Assembly: GCA_029866005.1 (NCBI GenBank)
Contig: JARXAE010000034.1
Span: 1 to 40,608 of the forward strand
Direction of reading: 5' to 3'
DNA: 40,608 nt
Origin: Fimbriimonas sp.
GTDB taxonomy: Bacteria > Armatimonadota > Fimbriimonadia > Fimbriimonadales > Fimbriimonadaceae
This document shows, piece after piece, positions 23,454 to 32,281 of the stretch. Within the stretch, counting starts at the first letter, position 1. Every line of letters begins with the position of its first letter. The translations under genes were made by a program, and so were the position numbers. The notes beneath the pieces are model-generated. The model was given only the letters and a program-made list of their open reading frames with translations, did not search any database and was not told the origin of the DNA.

Positions 23454-24627
23454 CCGTTGCTCTGTAAAGCTCACCCTTTCGAGAAAGGGTGAGCTTGAGT
23501 TCCTCGTTCTCCTTCCCTTCAAACCTCTTTCTCATCCGTGCGAATCCGATATTCTGCACGTCCTCGGTGCCGAAACCCAGGAACAGGTCGCCTCGCTTAA
23601 TACCAACTTTTTCAGCTGGGCCACCCTTCACGACGTAAGCTACAACCCAGTTCTTGATCTTTCCATCCCAGACGCAGACCATGCCGGCTTCCGCCTCTGG
23701 TTCCTCATGGGTCTTGCCGGTGAAGTTCTCAAACCAAATGCGTCGGCGCTGGTAGTCGATGGTCACATTGAAGTTTTTCAAGAAGCCGTATCCAACCGTT
23801 CCGTCACCCTCTGCCGAGGAGGAAGGAAGATCGATGATGTCCCAAACACTGTTTTCGACGGGAATTCCAAAGATAAACATCTTCGGCATTCGGACGCTAA
23901 ATGAGTCCACAGCTCCCGAAGCGACGAAAGACTGAGACACATACGTCGGGCGCTTTGCCATCGGCATCACCCCAACCCGATCCAAGACATCCTTGTGCGT
24001 CGTCGCATAGAAGCTGTTGCCAGTGTCTAAAGCTAGTGTCAGCGACTTACCAGCCTCGGTTTTAACAAGCATCTCAAGCGAGTCGTGACCGGTAGGTAGT
24101 AGCTTCGAAAGAAATGTCTTGACGCCGTCGGGTTTTCTTGTCGTGATGTCGTAGTTCTTCGGATAGAAAATGAACTTCTTCTTCTCAAAATTGATTTCCG
24201 TAATGTTCTGGGCAATCACGGCATAACCCATGATCCCGTCACAGTGCTGACCGTAACTCGACGTATTATCCTCTCCTGGTCGAAGAACCGCACTTGCATC
24301 AGTCCCGGCCACTGGAATATCCATGCTGCCCAGTCGTAATGACTTGATCTTGACGGTATCAACTTCGAATGTCCCCACGAAATCTCGAAGGGTCATTTTC
24401 CCGTCTGCCTTACCGAGATTGATCCCGGCATCGCAGGTTACGAACCCGCTAAAGCCGGTGTCAAACATCAGCGCAACCTTTTTACCATTCACTTCTGCGT
24501 CAACGATAATCGCCGTCTCCGACGTTCTGAACGGCACCTCAACCGGAGCAGTGATTTCCTTCACCGGAGTAACGGGCGCCTTCACCCCGCCTTGACTTAA
24601 CGCGATCACGCTCAGTAGTGAAAACAT
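23422..24627 (-). CDS. Exported retropepsin-like aspartic protease with two DTG motifs and PDZ domain
   Basis: A 401-residue protein. A short signal-like N-terminus (MFSLLSVIALSQGG) precedes two aspartic-protease lobes. The first has VALMFDTGFSGF (Asp56) and LRLGSMDIPV; the second has LTLALDTGNSFY (Asp201) and GTVGYGFLKNFNVTIDYQRRRIWFE. A PDZ domain ends the protein (about 318-401; AYVVKGGPAEKVGIKRGDLFLGFG). Single-lobe bacterial retropepsins dimerise; here both lobes lie in one chain, so a pepsin-like intramolecular active site is plausible. Periplasmic protein quality control or a signalling cleavage are possible roles. Its 3' end overlaps the symporter gene by 32 bp, convergently. Confidence 0.87.
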   Translation of the reverse strand: MFSLLSVIALSQGGVKAPVTPVKEITAPVEVPFRTSETAIIVDAEVNGKKVALMFDTGFSGFVTCDAGINLGKADGKMTLRDFVGTFEVDTVKIKSLRLGSMDIPVAGTDASAVLRPGEDNTSSYGQHCDGIMGYAVIAQNITEINFEKKKFIFYPKNYDITTRKPDGVKTFLSKLLPTGHDSLEMLVKTEAGKSLTLALDTGNSFYATTHKDVLDRVGVMPMAKRPTYVSQSFVASGAVDSFSVRMPKMFIFGIPVENSVWDIIDLPSSSAEGDGTVGYGFLKNFNVTIDYQRRRIWFENFTGKTHEEPEAEAGMVCVWDGKIKNWVVAYVVKGGPAEKVGIKRGDLFLGFGTEDVQNIGFARMRKRFEGKENEELKLTLSRKGELYRATVKLSPLVTVP

Positions 24628-24666
24628 TTCAATATTCTAACGTACACAAGCAGACACAAGTAACGA

Positions 24667-25440
24667 CTATTTACGACCGAACAGAATGTAGATCGGTAAC
24701 GTCAGGAAGCTACCTCCGCAACAGGAGCACGGAATGTGGGCTATTAGCCAGAGCATATTGCCCTTTCGGTGAATGAGATCCAAAATCATCCAAACCACAA
24801 CCGCTGCCAAGTGAAGATAGCCGAACACCTGCAGCGCCGGATTTGTCATGGAAGCTTGCAGAGCCGCACTCTTCGCCTGATCCCCCGCTTGAGCCGCCGC
24901 CATAACCTCGCTCAATTTTGGCAAGACAGTCAAGAGCATATTGACAAATGACGCTACGCTGACTAAGGTCAAGACCCATCCGAGAGTCACCCAGCCCTTA
25001 CCCATCTTTGTGATGAACGGCAGTCCAGCATTCTGAACTTGGTCCGACATCTCAAAGTCTCGAGGATAAGCTGCCTGCTGAGTTTGCGAAGGCATCCGCT
25101 GAAGCAAACCTTTCGCACCTTCATGATTTGCATCAAGATCGATAGCCTGATTCGCTAAAGACCGAGCCAAATCAACGTTCCCAAGGTTGTATTCGTGGAC
25201 TGCCGCGTTGAACCGCGCTTTGGCATCACCCGGCGCTAGTCCAATCGCTACATCAAACGCAACCGATGCCTCACTCGAGTTTCCGAGTTGGGAGAGACAA
25301 ACGGCCCGTGCTAGTGCTGCACCCGGCGAACTTGGTTCAATTGCCAACGCCGCATCCGCTTTGGTCAGGGCTTCAGCAAACTGACCACTATTAACGAGAT
25401 CAGTGCATTCGCTGACCAAAACTTCAAGTTGAGAACTCAT
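24667..25440 (-). CDS. TPR-repeat protein with three C-terminal membrane helices
   Basis: A 257-residue protein. Residues 1-115 hold about three tetratricopeptide repeats (SGQFAEALTKADAALAIEPSSPGAALARAVCLSQLG and two similar units). About 130-250 form the membrane part: TLGWVLTLVSVASFVNMLLTVL, VFGYLHLAAVVVWMILDLI and a last segment with IAHIPCSCCGGSFLTLPIYILFG. The Cys-Ser-Cys-Cys cluster within the last segment is unusual. The TPR part would face the cytoplasm as a protein interaction platform. The function is unknown. It diverges from the branched-chain binding protein gene. Confidence 0.82.
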   Translation of the reverse strand: MSSQLEVLVSECTDLVNSGQFAEALTKADAALAIEPSSPGAALARAVCLSQLGNSSEASVAFDVAIGLAPGDAKARFNAAVHEYNLGNVDLARSLANQAIDLDANHEGAKGLLQRMPSQTQQAAYPRDFEMSDQVQNAGLPFITKMGKGWVTLGWVLTLVSVASFVNMLLTVLPKLSEVMAAAQAGDQAKSAALQASMTNPALQVFGYLHLAAVVVWMILDLIHRKGNMLWLIAHIPCSCCGGSFLTLPIYILFGRK

Positions 25441-25488
25441 TTCTTAAAGTTTGTACGAACCCCGAAGATGTTTCGGTGCAATTTTCTG

Positions 25489-25494
25489 TATACT
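25489..25494 (+). promoter_or_regulatory. Probable -10 element (TATACT) of the liv operon
   Basis: TATACT at 25489-25494 lies about 50 bp before the GTG start of the binding protein, in the divergent gap with the TPR gene. I see no good -35 box at the correct distance, so the assignment rests on the -10 match and position alone. Confidence 0.4.
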
Positions 25495-25544
25495 TGCCGA
25501 ACTTCAAACGCGCCGAGGAAGCTCGGCAACCAAGGTGAAACCAA

Positions 25545-26840
25545 GTGAAAATCGGGGGAAGCAATCTTAACATACTCGCGCTGGCTGCAATCATTGGCGG
25601 CGCTCTCGTCGGATGCGGTGATAGCGCAGCCTCAGGCCCGAACACCCCGGGCGGAACATCGGCACCAGCCGGTGGCAGCGAGGCTCCTACAACTGGCGCT
25701 AGAAAGGCACCATCTGCCGAAGGCTTCAAGGTTGAAGGCGATACCATTAAGATCGCCGTCGTCACCAGTATCTCCGGTGATAATAAGCCTTGGGGAACCG
25801 ACCAACTCGATGGCTGCAAACTCGCCGTCGATGAGTTTAACAAAGCAGGCGGACTCAACGGTAAGAAAGTTGAAATCGTAGAAGGCGACACTGCCTCCAA
25901 GCCTGACCAAGCTAAACTCGCTGCTGAAAAGGTTCTTGGTCAAGGCGTCATCGGAATTGTTGGAGAAGTTTCCAGCGGTAACACGATCCAGATCGCAAAA
26001 TCAGCTTTCGACAAGGGCGTTCCCGTGGTCGCTGTCGGGGCAACCAAGACCGACCTCACCGACGAAGGTTCACACGTCTTCCGAGTCTGCTACACCGACG
26101 CCTTCCAAGGACCGGCCATGGCTCACTTCGCTTTCGAAAAGCTGAACAAGAAGAAGGTTGCGATTCTTACGGACAACGCACTTCCCTACTCACAGGGTCT
26201 CAGCGACAGTTTCCGAGCCGAATTCAAGAAGCTCGCTGGAGATGATTCGATCGTCGCTGACGAGAAGTACGAATCAGGTTCCAAGCAAGGTACCGACTAC
26301 CAAGGCGTTTTGACGAACATCGCAAAGGCTAACCCCGAGGCTCTGTTCCTAAGCGGCTACTTTACGGAAGTAGGTCCAATCGCAAAGCAAGCTCGCGCGG
26401 CTGGCATCAAAGCAGTTTTCCTCGGTGGAGATGGCTGGGATAGCGACACAATTCTTGCTGGGGCTGGAGACGCAATCCTCGGCGGATTCTTCGCGAACCA
26501 CTACAACAACCTTGATCCAAGCCCAGAAGTCCAAGGCTTCCTCGGACGGTGGAAGGCCGTTCACGGTGGAAACGAGCCGTCGACCACAATGGGCGCCCTG
26601 GGATACGACGCTATGGCCGTCACTCTTGACGCTTTGAAGCGAAGCAAGAGTCTCGATTCGAAGAGCCTCATGGCAGCTCTCGAAGACACCAGTGACTACA
26701 AAGGCGTTTCTGGAAGCATCACCCTCAAGGGAATGAACGGAAATCCTCCTAAGAAACTGATCGTCGTAGAAGTCGTACCGAAGACCGGAAACAACTGGCA
26801 GAAGTACGCAACTAGCTACACCCCAGATCAAATCAAGTAA
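25545..26840 (+). CDS. Branched-chain amino-acid-type ABC substrate-binding lipoprotein (LivJ/K-like)
   Basis: 431 residues from a GTG at 25545 with AAGGTG 7 nt upstream. The signal peptide ends in the lipobox LVGC (Cys24), followed by a Gly/Ser/Pro-rich linker (about 25-60). The mature part is a type I periplasmic binding fold: IKIAVVTSISGDNKPWGTDQLDGCKLAVDEFNKAGGLNGKKVEIVEGDTASKP split over two strands, GVIGIVGEVSSGNTIQIAKSAFDKGVPVVAVGAT, HVFRVCYTDAFQGPAMAHFA and LGYDAMAVTLDAL. This is the LivJ/K-Leu/Ile/Val-binding family, also used for other small amino acids and amides. It is first of a four-gene operon with LivH, LivM and LivG. Confidence 0.93.
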   Translation: MKIGGSNLNILALAAIIGGALVGCGDSAASGPNTPGGTSAPAGGSEAPTTGARKAPSAEGFKVEGDTIKIAVVTSISGDNKPWGTDQLDGCKLAVDEFNKAGGLNGKKVEIVEGDTASKPDQAKLAAEKVLGQGVIGIVGEVSSGNTIQIAKSAFDKGVPVVAVGATKTDLTDEGSHVFRVCYTDAFQGPAMAHFAFEKLNKKKVAILTDNALPYSQGLSDSFRAEFKKLAGDDSIVADEKYESGSKQGTDYQGVLTNIAKANPEALFLSGYFTEVGPIAKQARAAGIKAVFLGGDGWDSDTILAGAGDAILGGFFANHYNNLDPSPEVQGFLGRWKAVHGGNEPSTTMGALGYDAMAVTLDALKRSKSLDSKSLMAALEDTSDYKGVSGSITLKGMNGNPPKKLIVVEVVPKTGNNWQKYATSYTPDQIK

Positions 26841-26854
26841 GGCTAAATCAAATA

Positions 26855-28027
26855 GTGTCAGACCTCATATCGCTTAATCTGGCAGGGTTGGATTTCACAA
26901 CCCTGCCTCAACAGCTTGTCAATGGCTTCCTTTTGGGAGCCATCTATGCGCTTGTCGCCTTAGGTTACACCATGGTGTACGGCGTCCTAAAGCTCATCAA
27001 CTTCGCACATGGCGAAGTCTTCATGCTTGGCTCTTACGGTGCTATGTTCGCTTCCTGGATGCTGGGGTTTGGTCCGGGGGGAGCTGCAGTTGCTGGGTCT
27101 TGGGTAACTCTACTGCTAATGCTTCTCATGGCAATGCTCGTGAGTGGTGTTTCAGGATTCATCATTGAGCGATTCGCTTACCGGCCAATTCGAAACCACC
27201 CTAGAATTGCTTCTCTCATCACCGCAATCGGCCTCTCGTTGTTGCTACAGTACGGTGGCCAAGCCTTCCTGCTCGAGGGTAAGAAGCAGGCAATCACATC
27301 AAAGGTCAATCCGTTTGCAGATGACTTCGTGTTCACCCCTAAGAAAGCCGATGCTTCACTGATTGAGCAGGCTGCGAAGATTCAACCAGAAGTTGATGCC
27401 GCCCAACGAGCCTTCGACGAGCAGATGAAAAACGAAAAGAGCAAGTTTGAGCTCTCTCCTGAAGGAGACCGGCTGAACAAGGTTCTGGCAACCGCCATCG
27501 CGAAACGAGACGATCTCAAGAACCAGGCTGACACGAGCTCAGTCACCATTCGCCTTCCAAAGGGCAAGCTCATTATGCTTGCGACCACAATCATGCTGAT
27601 GATCGGCCTCTGGTATCTGGTCATGAAAACTCGAATGGGGCGAGCGATGAGAGCCGTCTCTGTTGACTTCAACGCCTCATCCCTGATGGGGATTAATCTT
27701 AACACGGTGATCACGTTCACCTTCATTCTAGGCTCAGTTTTGGCCGGTGCAGGTGCCATGATGTACTCAACCTTCCAAAGCGCACCAATTGATCCGTTTA
27801 GCGGAACCGCGCCTGGTGTGAAAGCTTTCGTAGCCGCCGTCCTCGGGGGAATCGGAAACATCCCTGGTGCCGTCGTCGGCGCCCTGCTGATGGGTGTTGC
27901 CGAGAATCTCGTCACCTGGGCTGGCTACTCGTCTTACCGAGACGCTATTGCCTTCGTCATCCTCATCGCAGTTCTCCTGTTCAAACCAGGCGGACTCCTG
28001 GGTTCCAACAAGGTGGAGAAGGTATGA
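26855..28027 (+). CDS. livH: LivH-type ABC permease with a hydrophilic insertion
   Basis: 390 residues from a GTG at 26855. The LivH pattern is clear: LVNGFLLGAIYALVALGYTMVYGVLKLINFAHGEVFMLGSY split over the first helices, ERFAYRPIRNHPRIASLITAIGLSLLLQ, and later TRMGRAMRAVSVDFNASSLMGINLNTVITFTFILGSVLAGAGAMM. Typical LivH has about 300 residues. The extra length is a Lys/Glu/Gln-rich stretch (about residues 161-228) between helices, predicted to be coiled-coil-like and in an extramembrane loop. Together with LivM it forms the membrane channel. It overlaps the LivM gene by 4 bp (ATGA). Confidence 0.93.
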   Translation: MSDLISLNLAGLDFTTLPQQLVNGFLLGAIYALVALGYTMVYGVLKLINFAHGEVFMLGSYGAMFASWMLGFGPGGAAVAGSWVTLLLMLLMAMLVSGVSGFIIERFAYRPIRNHPRIASLITAIGLSLLLQYGGQAFLLEGKKQAITSKVNPFADDFVFTPKKADASLIEQAAKIQPEVDAAQRAFDEQMKNEKSKFELSPEGDRLNKVLATAIAKRDDLKNQADTSSVTIRLPKGKLIMLATTIMLMIGLWYLVMKTRMGRAMRAVSVDFNASSLMGINLNTVITFTFILGSVLAGAGAMMYSTFQSAPIDPFSGTAPGVKAFVAAVLGGIGNIPGAVVGALLMGVAENLVTWAGYSSYRDAIAFVILIAVLLFKPGGLLGSNKVEKV

Positions 28028-29232
28028 CGCAGTTCAACTTTGGAAAATGGTTCGGTACCCGCGCAATCTCCATTCTGGTTGCGTTGATCTTCTGCTTCCT
28101 GCTGGACAAGTTCATGCAGGGTGCTGACAAGTCCTACGGGCGCTTCCTGATGTCTCTGGCGGGAATCTATGTCACGCTAGCCGTCAGCCTGAACCTCATC
28201 AACGGAATCACCGGTCAGTTCTCGATCGGTCATGCTGCGTTCTATCAAATCGGAGCCTATACCGGCGCAGTTCTTGCCGCCAACAAGTTCTCAGCTCTCG
28301 CTGCATCAAAACCCCTGCTGTGGCTACTTCTTTCGGCTCTCTTCGGCGCAATCGCCGCAGGATTAGCTGGTCTTGTAGTTGGCATCCCTTCGCTCCGCCT
28401 CAAAGGTGACTATCTTGCGGTCGTGACACTTGGCATTGGCGAAATTGTCACGATTATTGCCAAAAACCAGAAGTCACTTGGCGAAGCCTACGGTCTTTCC
28501 ACTGCCAAAATTGAGTCAATATTTCTGATCTCTCTTCTGGCGATCACCTGTATCGCTGTCTGTAGAAACCTCCTCAAAAGCGCTCACGGACTCGCCTTCC
28601 TCGCCGTTCGTGAAGACGAAGTCGCCTCAGCGGCCATGGGGGTCAACTTAACTCGAATCAAGGTCACTGCCTTCGTCATTGGATCAGCCTTTGCAGGCGC
28701 TGCCGGCGCGCTCTACGCCCACACCAAAGCTTTCGTCAGTCCTCCTGATTTCAGCATGGATGTCTCGTTCCTAATCCTCACCATGGTCGTTCTTGGCGGA
28801 ACCGGATCCATCACTGGAACAACAATCGCTGCAGTCGTCCTCTTCCTCATCCCCGAGAAAATGCGCGACCTGCCTTACGTCCAGATGGGAACTCCGCTTG
28901 GAGTAGCCATCGGCATCATTGTCGCAGTTGTCCTTCTTCGCAAGATTCAAGAGAGTTTCCATGGAGCAGGTTCGGTTCGACTGGCTCGGAACATTGGATC
29001 CGTAGGGAGTGGTGCAGTTGTAGCATTTATCATGGCGAAACTTCTCGTGATGGTGCCCGCCTTCCAAGGACAGATCAACGGGGCTCTCTTCCGGATGCCT
29101 GTACTCGCCATCACCCTCGTCGTCCTCATGCTCCTCCGCCCACAAGGAATCTTTGGACACCATGAATTCTCATGGAGTTGGGTGCAAAAGTTACTTGGCA
29201 AAAAGGCACCTGAGACGGAGGTGGCGGTTTGA
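28024..29232 (+). CDS. livM: LivM-type ABC permease
   Basis: A 402-residue membrane protein with about 10 hydrophobic segments. It has family-typical LNLINGITGQFSIGHAAFYQIGAYTGA, PSLRLKGDYLAVVTLGIGEIV, LAVREDEVASAAMGVNLTRIKVTAFVIGSAFAGAAGALYA and LVVLMLLRPQGIFG near the end. Two extra hydrophobic stretches after the core (LARNIGSVGSGAVVAFIMAKLLVMV) make it slightly longer than average (about 320-420). The ATG overlaps the LivH stop, with GGAGAAGG upstream. It is expected to heterodimerise with LivH. Confidence 0.93.
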   Translation: MTQFNFGKWFGTRAISILVALIFCFLLDKFMQGADKSYGRFLMSLAGIYVTLAVSLNLINGITGQFSIGHAAFYQIGAYTGAVLAANKFSALAASKPLLWLLLSALFGAIAAGLAGLVVGIPSLRLKGDYLAVVTLGIGEIVTIIAKNQKSLGEAYGLSTAKIESIFLISLLAITCIAVCRNLLKSAHGLAFLAVREDEVASAAMGVNLTRIKVTAFVIGSAFAGAAGALYAHTKAFVSPPDFSMDVSFLILTMVVLGGTGSITGTTIAAVVLFLIPEKMRDLPYVQMGTPLGVAIGIIVAVVLLRKIQESFHGAGSVRLARNIGSVGSGAVVAFIMAKLLVMVPAFQGQINGALFRMPVLAITLVVLMLLRPQGIFGHHEFSWSWVQKLLGKKAPETEVAV

Positions 29233-29993
29233 GCCTTCTCAAACTAGATCAGGCAACGATTAAGTTCGGTGGACTTGTTGCGGTTAACTCTGTCAGCTTC
29301 GAGCTAGAAAAAGGCGATTTGTTCGGTCTTATCGGTCCCAACGGAGCTGGGAAAACGACATGCTTCAACATCATCACCGGCGTCTACGCTCCAACGAGCG
29401 GGAAGATCAATTTCGATGGTCGCGATATCACTGGCACCCCTTCCAACAGAATCGCCCAACAAGGCATCTGCCGCACATTCCAAAACATCCGTCTCTTCCA
29501 CTCGCTCTCTTCGCTGGAGAACGTGGTTGTAGGAGGCTTCCTTCGCCATAAGACCGTCCTCGGATCCGCGCTTTGCTATCTGCCATCAGCGATCAAAGAA
29601 ACCGACGAACTGAAGACCAAAGCCTTGGAACTTCTGGAACTCGTTGATCTGGCTGATGTAGCGAACACCCGCTCGCGAGACCTGCCGTACGGCAAACAGC
29701 GTCGATTGGAGATTGCCCGCGCACTTGCAACCCAGCCCAAGCTCCTTCTACTGGATGAACCCGCCGCCGGAATGAACCCACAGGAGAAGATGGAACTACT
29801 TCAAATGGTTAAGAAGATTCGCGACGTGCTTGGGGTGACGGTTCTGCTCATTGAGCACGATATGAAATTCGTGATGAACCTCTGTGAGCGAATTCTGGTT
29901 TTGGATCATGGCGAAGAAATTGCTCAAGGTCCTCCGGCGGAAATTCGCAGCAACCCAAAGGTCATCGCGGCTTATCTCGGCGAGGCCGTATAG
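29229..29993 (+). CDS. livG: LivG-type ABC ATP-binding protein
   Basis: 254 residues from a TTG at 29229 that overlaps the LivM stop (TTGA) and has GGAGGTGG upstream. Walker A is LIGPNGAGKTT, Q-loop GICRTFQNIRLF, signature LPYGKQRRLEIARALA, Walker B LLLLDEPAAGMNP, H-loop VLLIEHDMKFVM. This matches LivG, with the C-terminal extension DHGEEIAQGPPAEIRSNPKVIAAYLGE typical of the family. In most systems a second ATPase, LivF, follows; none is encoded here and a terminator closes the operon. Homodimer function or an unlinked LivF are both possible. Confidence 0.95.
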   Translation: MSLLKLDQATIKFGGLVAVNSVSFELEKGDLFGLIGPNGAGKTTCFNIITGVYAPTSGKINFDGRDITGTPSNRIAQQGICRTFQNIRLFHSLSSLENVVVGGFLRHKTVLGSALCYLPSAIKETDELKTKALELLELVDLADVANTRSRDLPYGKQRRLEIARALATQPKLLLLDEPAAGMNPQEKMELLQMVKKIRDVLGVTVLLIEHDMKFVMNLCERILVLDHGEEIAQGPPAEIRSNPKVIAAYLGEAV

Positions 29994-29994
29994 A

Positions 29995-30028
29995 AAAAAG
30001 AGGAGGCTCAATCAAGGAGCCTCCTCTT
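29995..30028. terminator. Strong bidirectional terminator between liv operon and 2-oxoacid dehydrogenase genes
   Basis: AAGAGGAGGCTC (29998-30009) pairs with GAGCCTCCTCTT (30017-30028) as a 12-bp perfect stem around a 7-nt loop. On the minus strand the stem is followed by a T-run (complement of the A-run 29995-29999), giving a textbook terminator for the dehydrogenase gene ending at 30050. On the plus strand the T-run is weak, but the hairpin lies right after the livG stop. Confidence 0.92.
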
Positions 30029-30049
30029 CTGAAATAACCAAAAAGTTCT

Positions 30050-31063
30050 TTAGAACTTCACAAGCCGAACCGCTTCATTCACGATCTTGTCAACAGAAGG
30101 CAACACATGAAGCTCCAGAGGCTTCACCCAAGGCACTGGCGTATCCATTCGAGTTACCCGGCTCGGAGGCGCATCCAGCAAGTGGAACGCCTTCGTGGTA
30201 ATACGAGCAACAACCTCGCCCGCAAAGCCGCAAGTCATCGGCGCTTCATTGACCACGATCACACGCGAAGTCTTGGCAATCGAATTGAAAATCGTTTCTT
30301 CGTCTAAAGGAACCAGTGATCTCAAGTCGATGACCTCGGCAGAAATCCCCTGCTTCTCAAGTTCGGTCGCTGCATCGAGGCAGTGATAGACGTTCTGTCC
30401 ATAGGAAACTAGAGTCACGTCACTTCCCTCTCGACGAATCGCCGCCTTTCCGAGCGGGACGATGTAGTCCTCGGTTGGAAGCTCCTCCTCGATCTCCCGC
30501 TTTCGATAAAGCTCCTTGATCTCGTAGAAAATGACCGGATTACCATCGCGCAAGGCAGCTTTCAGCATTCCCTTCGCATCGTAAGGAGTCGAAGGACAAA
30601 CCACCTTCAAGCCTGGTGAGTTGCAGAACCAAGCCTCGTTCATCTGGCTATGATAGAGAGCACCACCGCCGTAGGCTCCTGCAGGACCACGAACAACAAC
30701 AGGAATATTGACTTCTCCTGCCGTGCGGTAATGATAGGTCGCCATCATGTTGACGATCTGGTCAAAGCCACAAGAGATGAAGTCAATGAACTGCATTTCG
30801 GCCATGACCGTCATGCCGTTCAACGCCATGCCGACTGCCGAACCAATGATTGCAGCTTCCGAAATGGGCATGTCAACAACCCGATCTTCGCCGTATTTAG
30901 CCTGCAAGCCGTCGGTAACACCAAATGCGCCACCCAGTCGACCGATATCCTCGCCCTGACAGAGCATCAGATTGTTCCGCTGCATCTCTTCGTCAAGCGC
31001 CTCTTTCAAGGCTGTGAGATAATTCTTTTTCAAAGCTACAGGAGCTTCCGTAGTTGCCGCCAT
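30050..31063 (-). CDS. pdhB: 2-oxoacid dehydrogenase E1 component, beta subunit
   Basis: 337 residues from the ATG at 31063, with AAGGAG 11 nt upstream. The E1 beta pattern is clear: NYLTALKEALDEEMQRNNLMLCQGEDIGRLGGAFGVTDGL in parts, VVDMPISEAAIIGSAVGMALNGM, MATYHYRTAGEVNIPVVVRGP, LEKQGISAEVIDLRSLVPLDEETI and RVTRMDTPVPW. Together with the alpha subunit it forms the thiamine-diphosphate E1 of pyruvate, branched-chain or acetoin dehydrogenase. No E2 or E3 gene is present in the window, so which substrate is used is unclear. Its start lies 3 bp after the alpha gene stop, so the two are coupled. Confidence 0.93.
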   Translation of the reverse strand: MAATTEAPVALKKNYLTALKEALDEEMQRNNLMLCQGEDIGRLGGAFGVTDGLQAKYGEDRVVDMPISEAAIIGSAVGMALNGMTVMAEMQFIDFISCGFDQIVNMMATYHYRTAGEVNIPVVVRGPAGAYGGGALYHSQMNEAWFCNSPGLKVVCPSTPYDAKGMLKAALRDGNPVIFYEIKELYRKREIEEELPTEDYIVPLGKAAIRREGSDVTLVSYGQNVYHCLDAATELEKQGISAEVIDLRSLVPLDEETIFNSIAKTSRVIVVNEAPMTCGFAGEVVARITTKAFHLLDAPPSRVTRMDTPVPWVKPLELHVLPSVDKIVNEAVRLVKF

Positions 31064-31065
31064 GA

Positions 31066-32193
31066 TTAGTTGTTCTCCTTGAAAACCCACATCGCGCCCT
31101 CTTCTGCAGCCGGGAGCGGCGACGCAATCGCTGCCTCAATGCCCTTATTCAAGTACGCCACGACTTCCGGAGGGAAGTCGTCATTGGTGGCCTCGCCAGC
31201 GCCCTTTCCTTCGGCCATGAAGCTCGTTGCCGCTTCGCCAGTCAAGTGCCCAAGCTCAATGAGCTTCTTGCGGCAAACCGCAATTGGGTCGCGCTGGCGT
31301 CCCTTCTCCACTTCCTCCGCCGGACGGTACTTGTCCGCCCGATCATCATCGTGATCGCCGTGACCGTAAGCTCGGAATGTCTTACACTCTACAATTGCTG
31401 GTCCCTTCCCCTCTCGAGCGTGGTTCACGGCCTCCATCACTTTGTCGTAAACGTCAAAGACATCTTGACCGTCCGCGATCAACCCGGGAATTCCGTAGCC
31501 CTTAGCTCGATCAGCAAAATCCTCCAGAGGAGACTCCAACTCAGTTGGGGTGCCATATGCCCACTGATTGTTCTCAATAATCGTAATCACCGGAAGCTTG
31601 TGAACAGCTGCATAGTTAATCGCCTCGTGGAAGATTCCCTGAGCTGTTGAACCTTCTCCGTTATAGGTAAGAACCACGCAATTTCCACCTTGCATTCGGT
31701 CGGCGTAAGCCACGCCTGCCGCTGCAGGAATCGTCCCCGCAAGCATTGAAGTCGAGTGAATGATCTTCTTGCTCTTCGATCCAATGTGCGACCAGTTATC
31801 CCGAGCTCGACCCGGAGATCCTTCTTTGCCCCAAACCTGACAGCAGACCTCTTCAATCGTCATGCCGATCCGAGTGTCGTTATCCCATCCCGCCTTGATG
31901 TCCTTCAAGAAGAACGCGGGCATGTCTCGGTGAATTGGGCTGATCCAGTCCGCGCTCTGAAGTCCAAAAAGTGAACCGACGAGTATCGCTTCTTGGTTGT
32001 GAGAGGAATAAAGTGTCCCTCGGAGTCGTCCGCGTTTCTTCTCTTTAATGAGACGGATATCGAAATATCGGGCTAGATAGAGCTGCTTAAAAAGCTCTAA
32101 ACACTCTTCGCGAGTCAGTGACTCACTAGGTCGACGGCTACCTTGCCCTTGCTCCGCACGTTCGGCGGTCGCACTTCCTGATTTTGCGCTCAC
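31066..32193 (-). CDS. pdhA: 2-oxoacid dehydrogenase E1 component, alpha subunit
   Basis: 375 residues from a GTG at 32193 that has GGAG 5 nt upstream; the frame stays open to a TTG at 32238 without a site, which would add 15 poorly conserved residues. Markers: FKQLYLARYFDIRLIKEKK, SSHNQEAILVGSLFGL, HRDMPAFFLKD, and the thiamine-diphosphate motif GEGSTAQGIFHEAINYAAVHKLPVITIIENNQW in parts, then VECKTFRAYGHGDHDDDRADKY. A Ser/Ala/Glu-rich N-terminus precedes the fold. It makes the alpha2beta2 E1 with the following gene. The upstream terminator at 32282-32309 suggests its own promoter. Confidence 0.93.
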   Translation of the reverse strand: MSAKSGSATAERAEQGQGSRRPSESLTREECLELFKQLYLARYFDIRLIKEKKRGRLRGTLYSSHNQEAILVGSLFGLQSADWISPIHRDMPAFFLKDIKAGWDNDTRIGMTIEEVCCQVWGKEGSPGRARDNWSHIGSKSKKIIHSTSMLAGTIPAAAGVAYADRMQGGNCVVLTYNGEGSTAQGIFHEAINYAAVHKLPVITIIENNQWAYGTPTELESPLEDFADRAKGYGIPGLIADGQDVFDVYDKVMEAVNHAREGKGPAIVECKTFRAYGHGDHDDDRADKYRPAEEVEKGRQRDPIAVCRKKLIELGHLTGEAATSFMAEGKGAGEATNDDFPPEVVAYLNKGIEAAIASPLPAAEEGAMWVFKENN

Positions 32194-32281
32194 ACTTTCT
32201 CCAGTCGCAGTACAACTATTACTTCGGAGAATACCCAAGGATCAGTAGCAATTCAGGTTCAAAAAGGTCTTAAAAGTGAAA

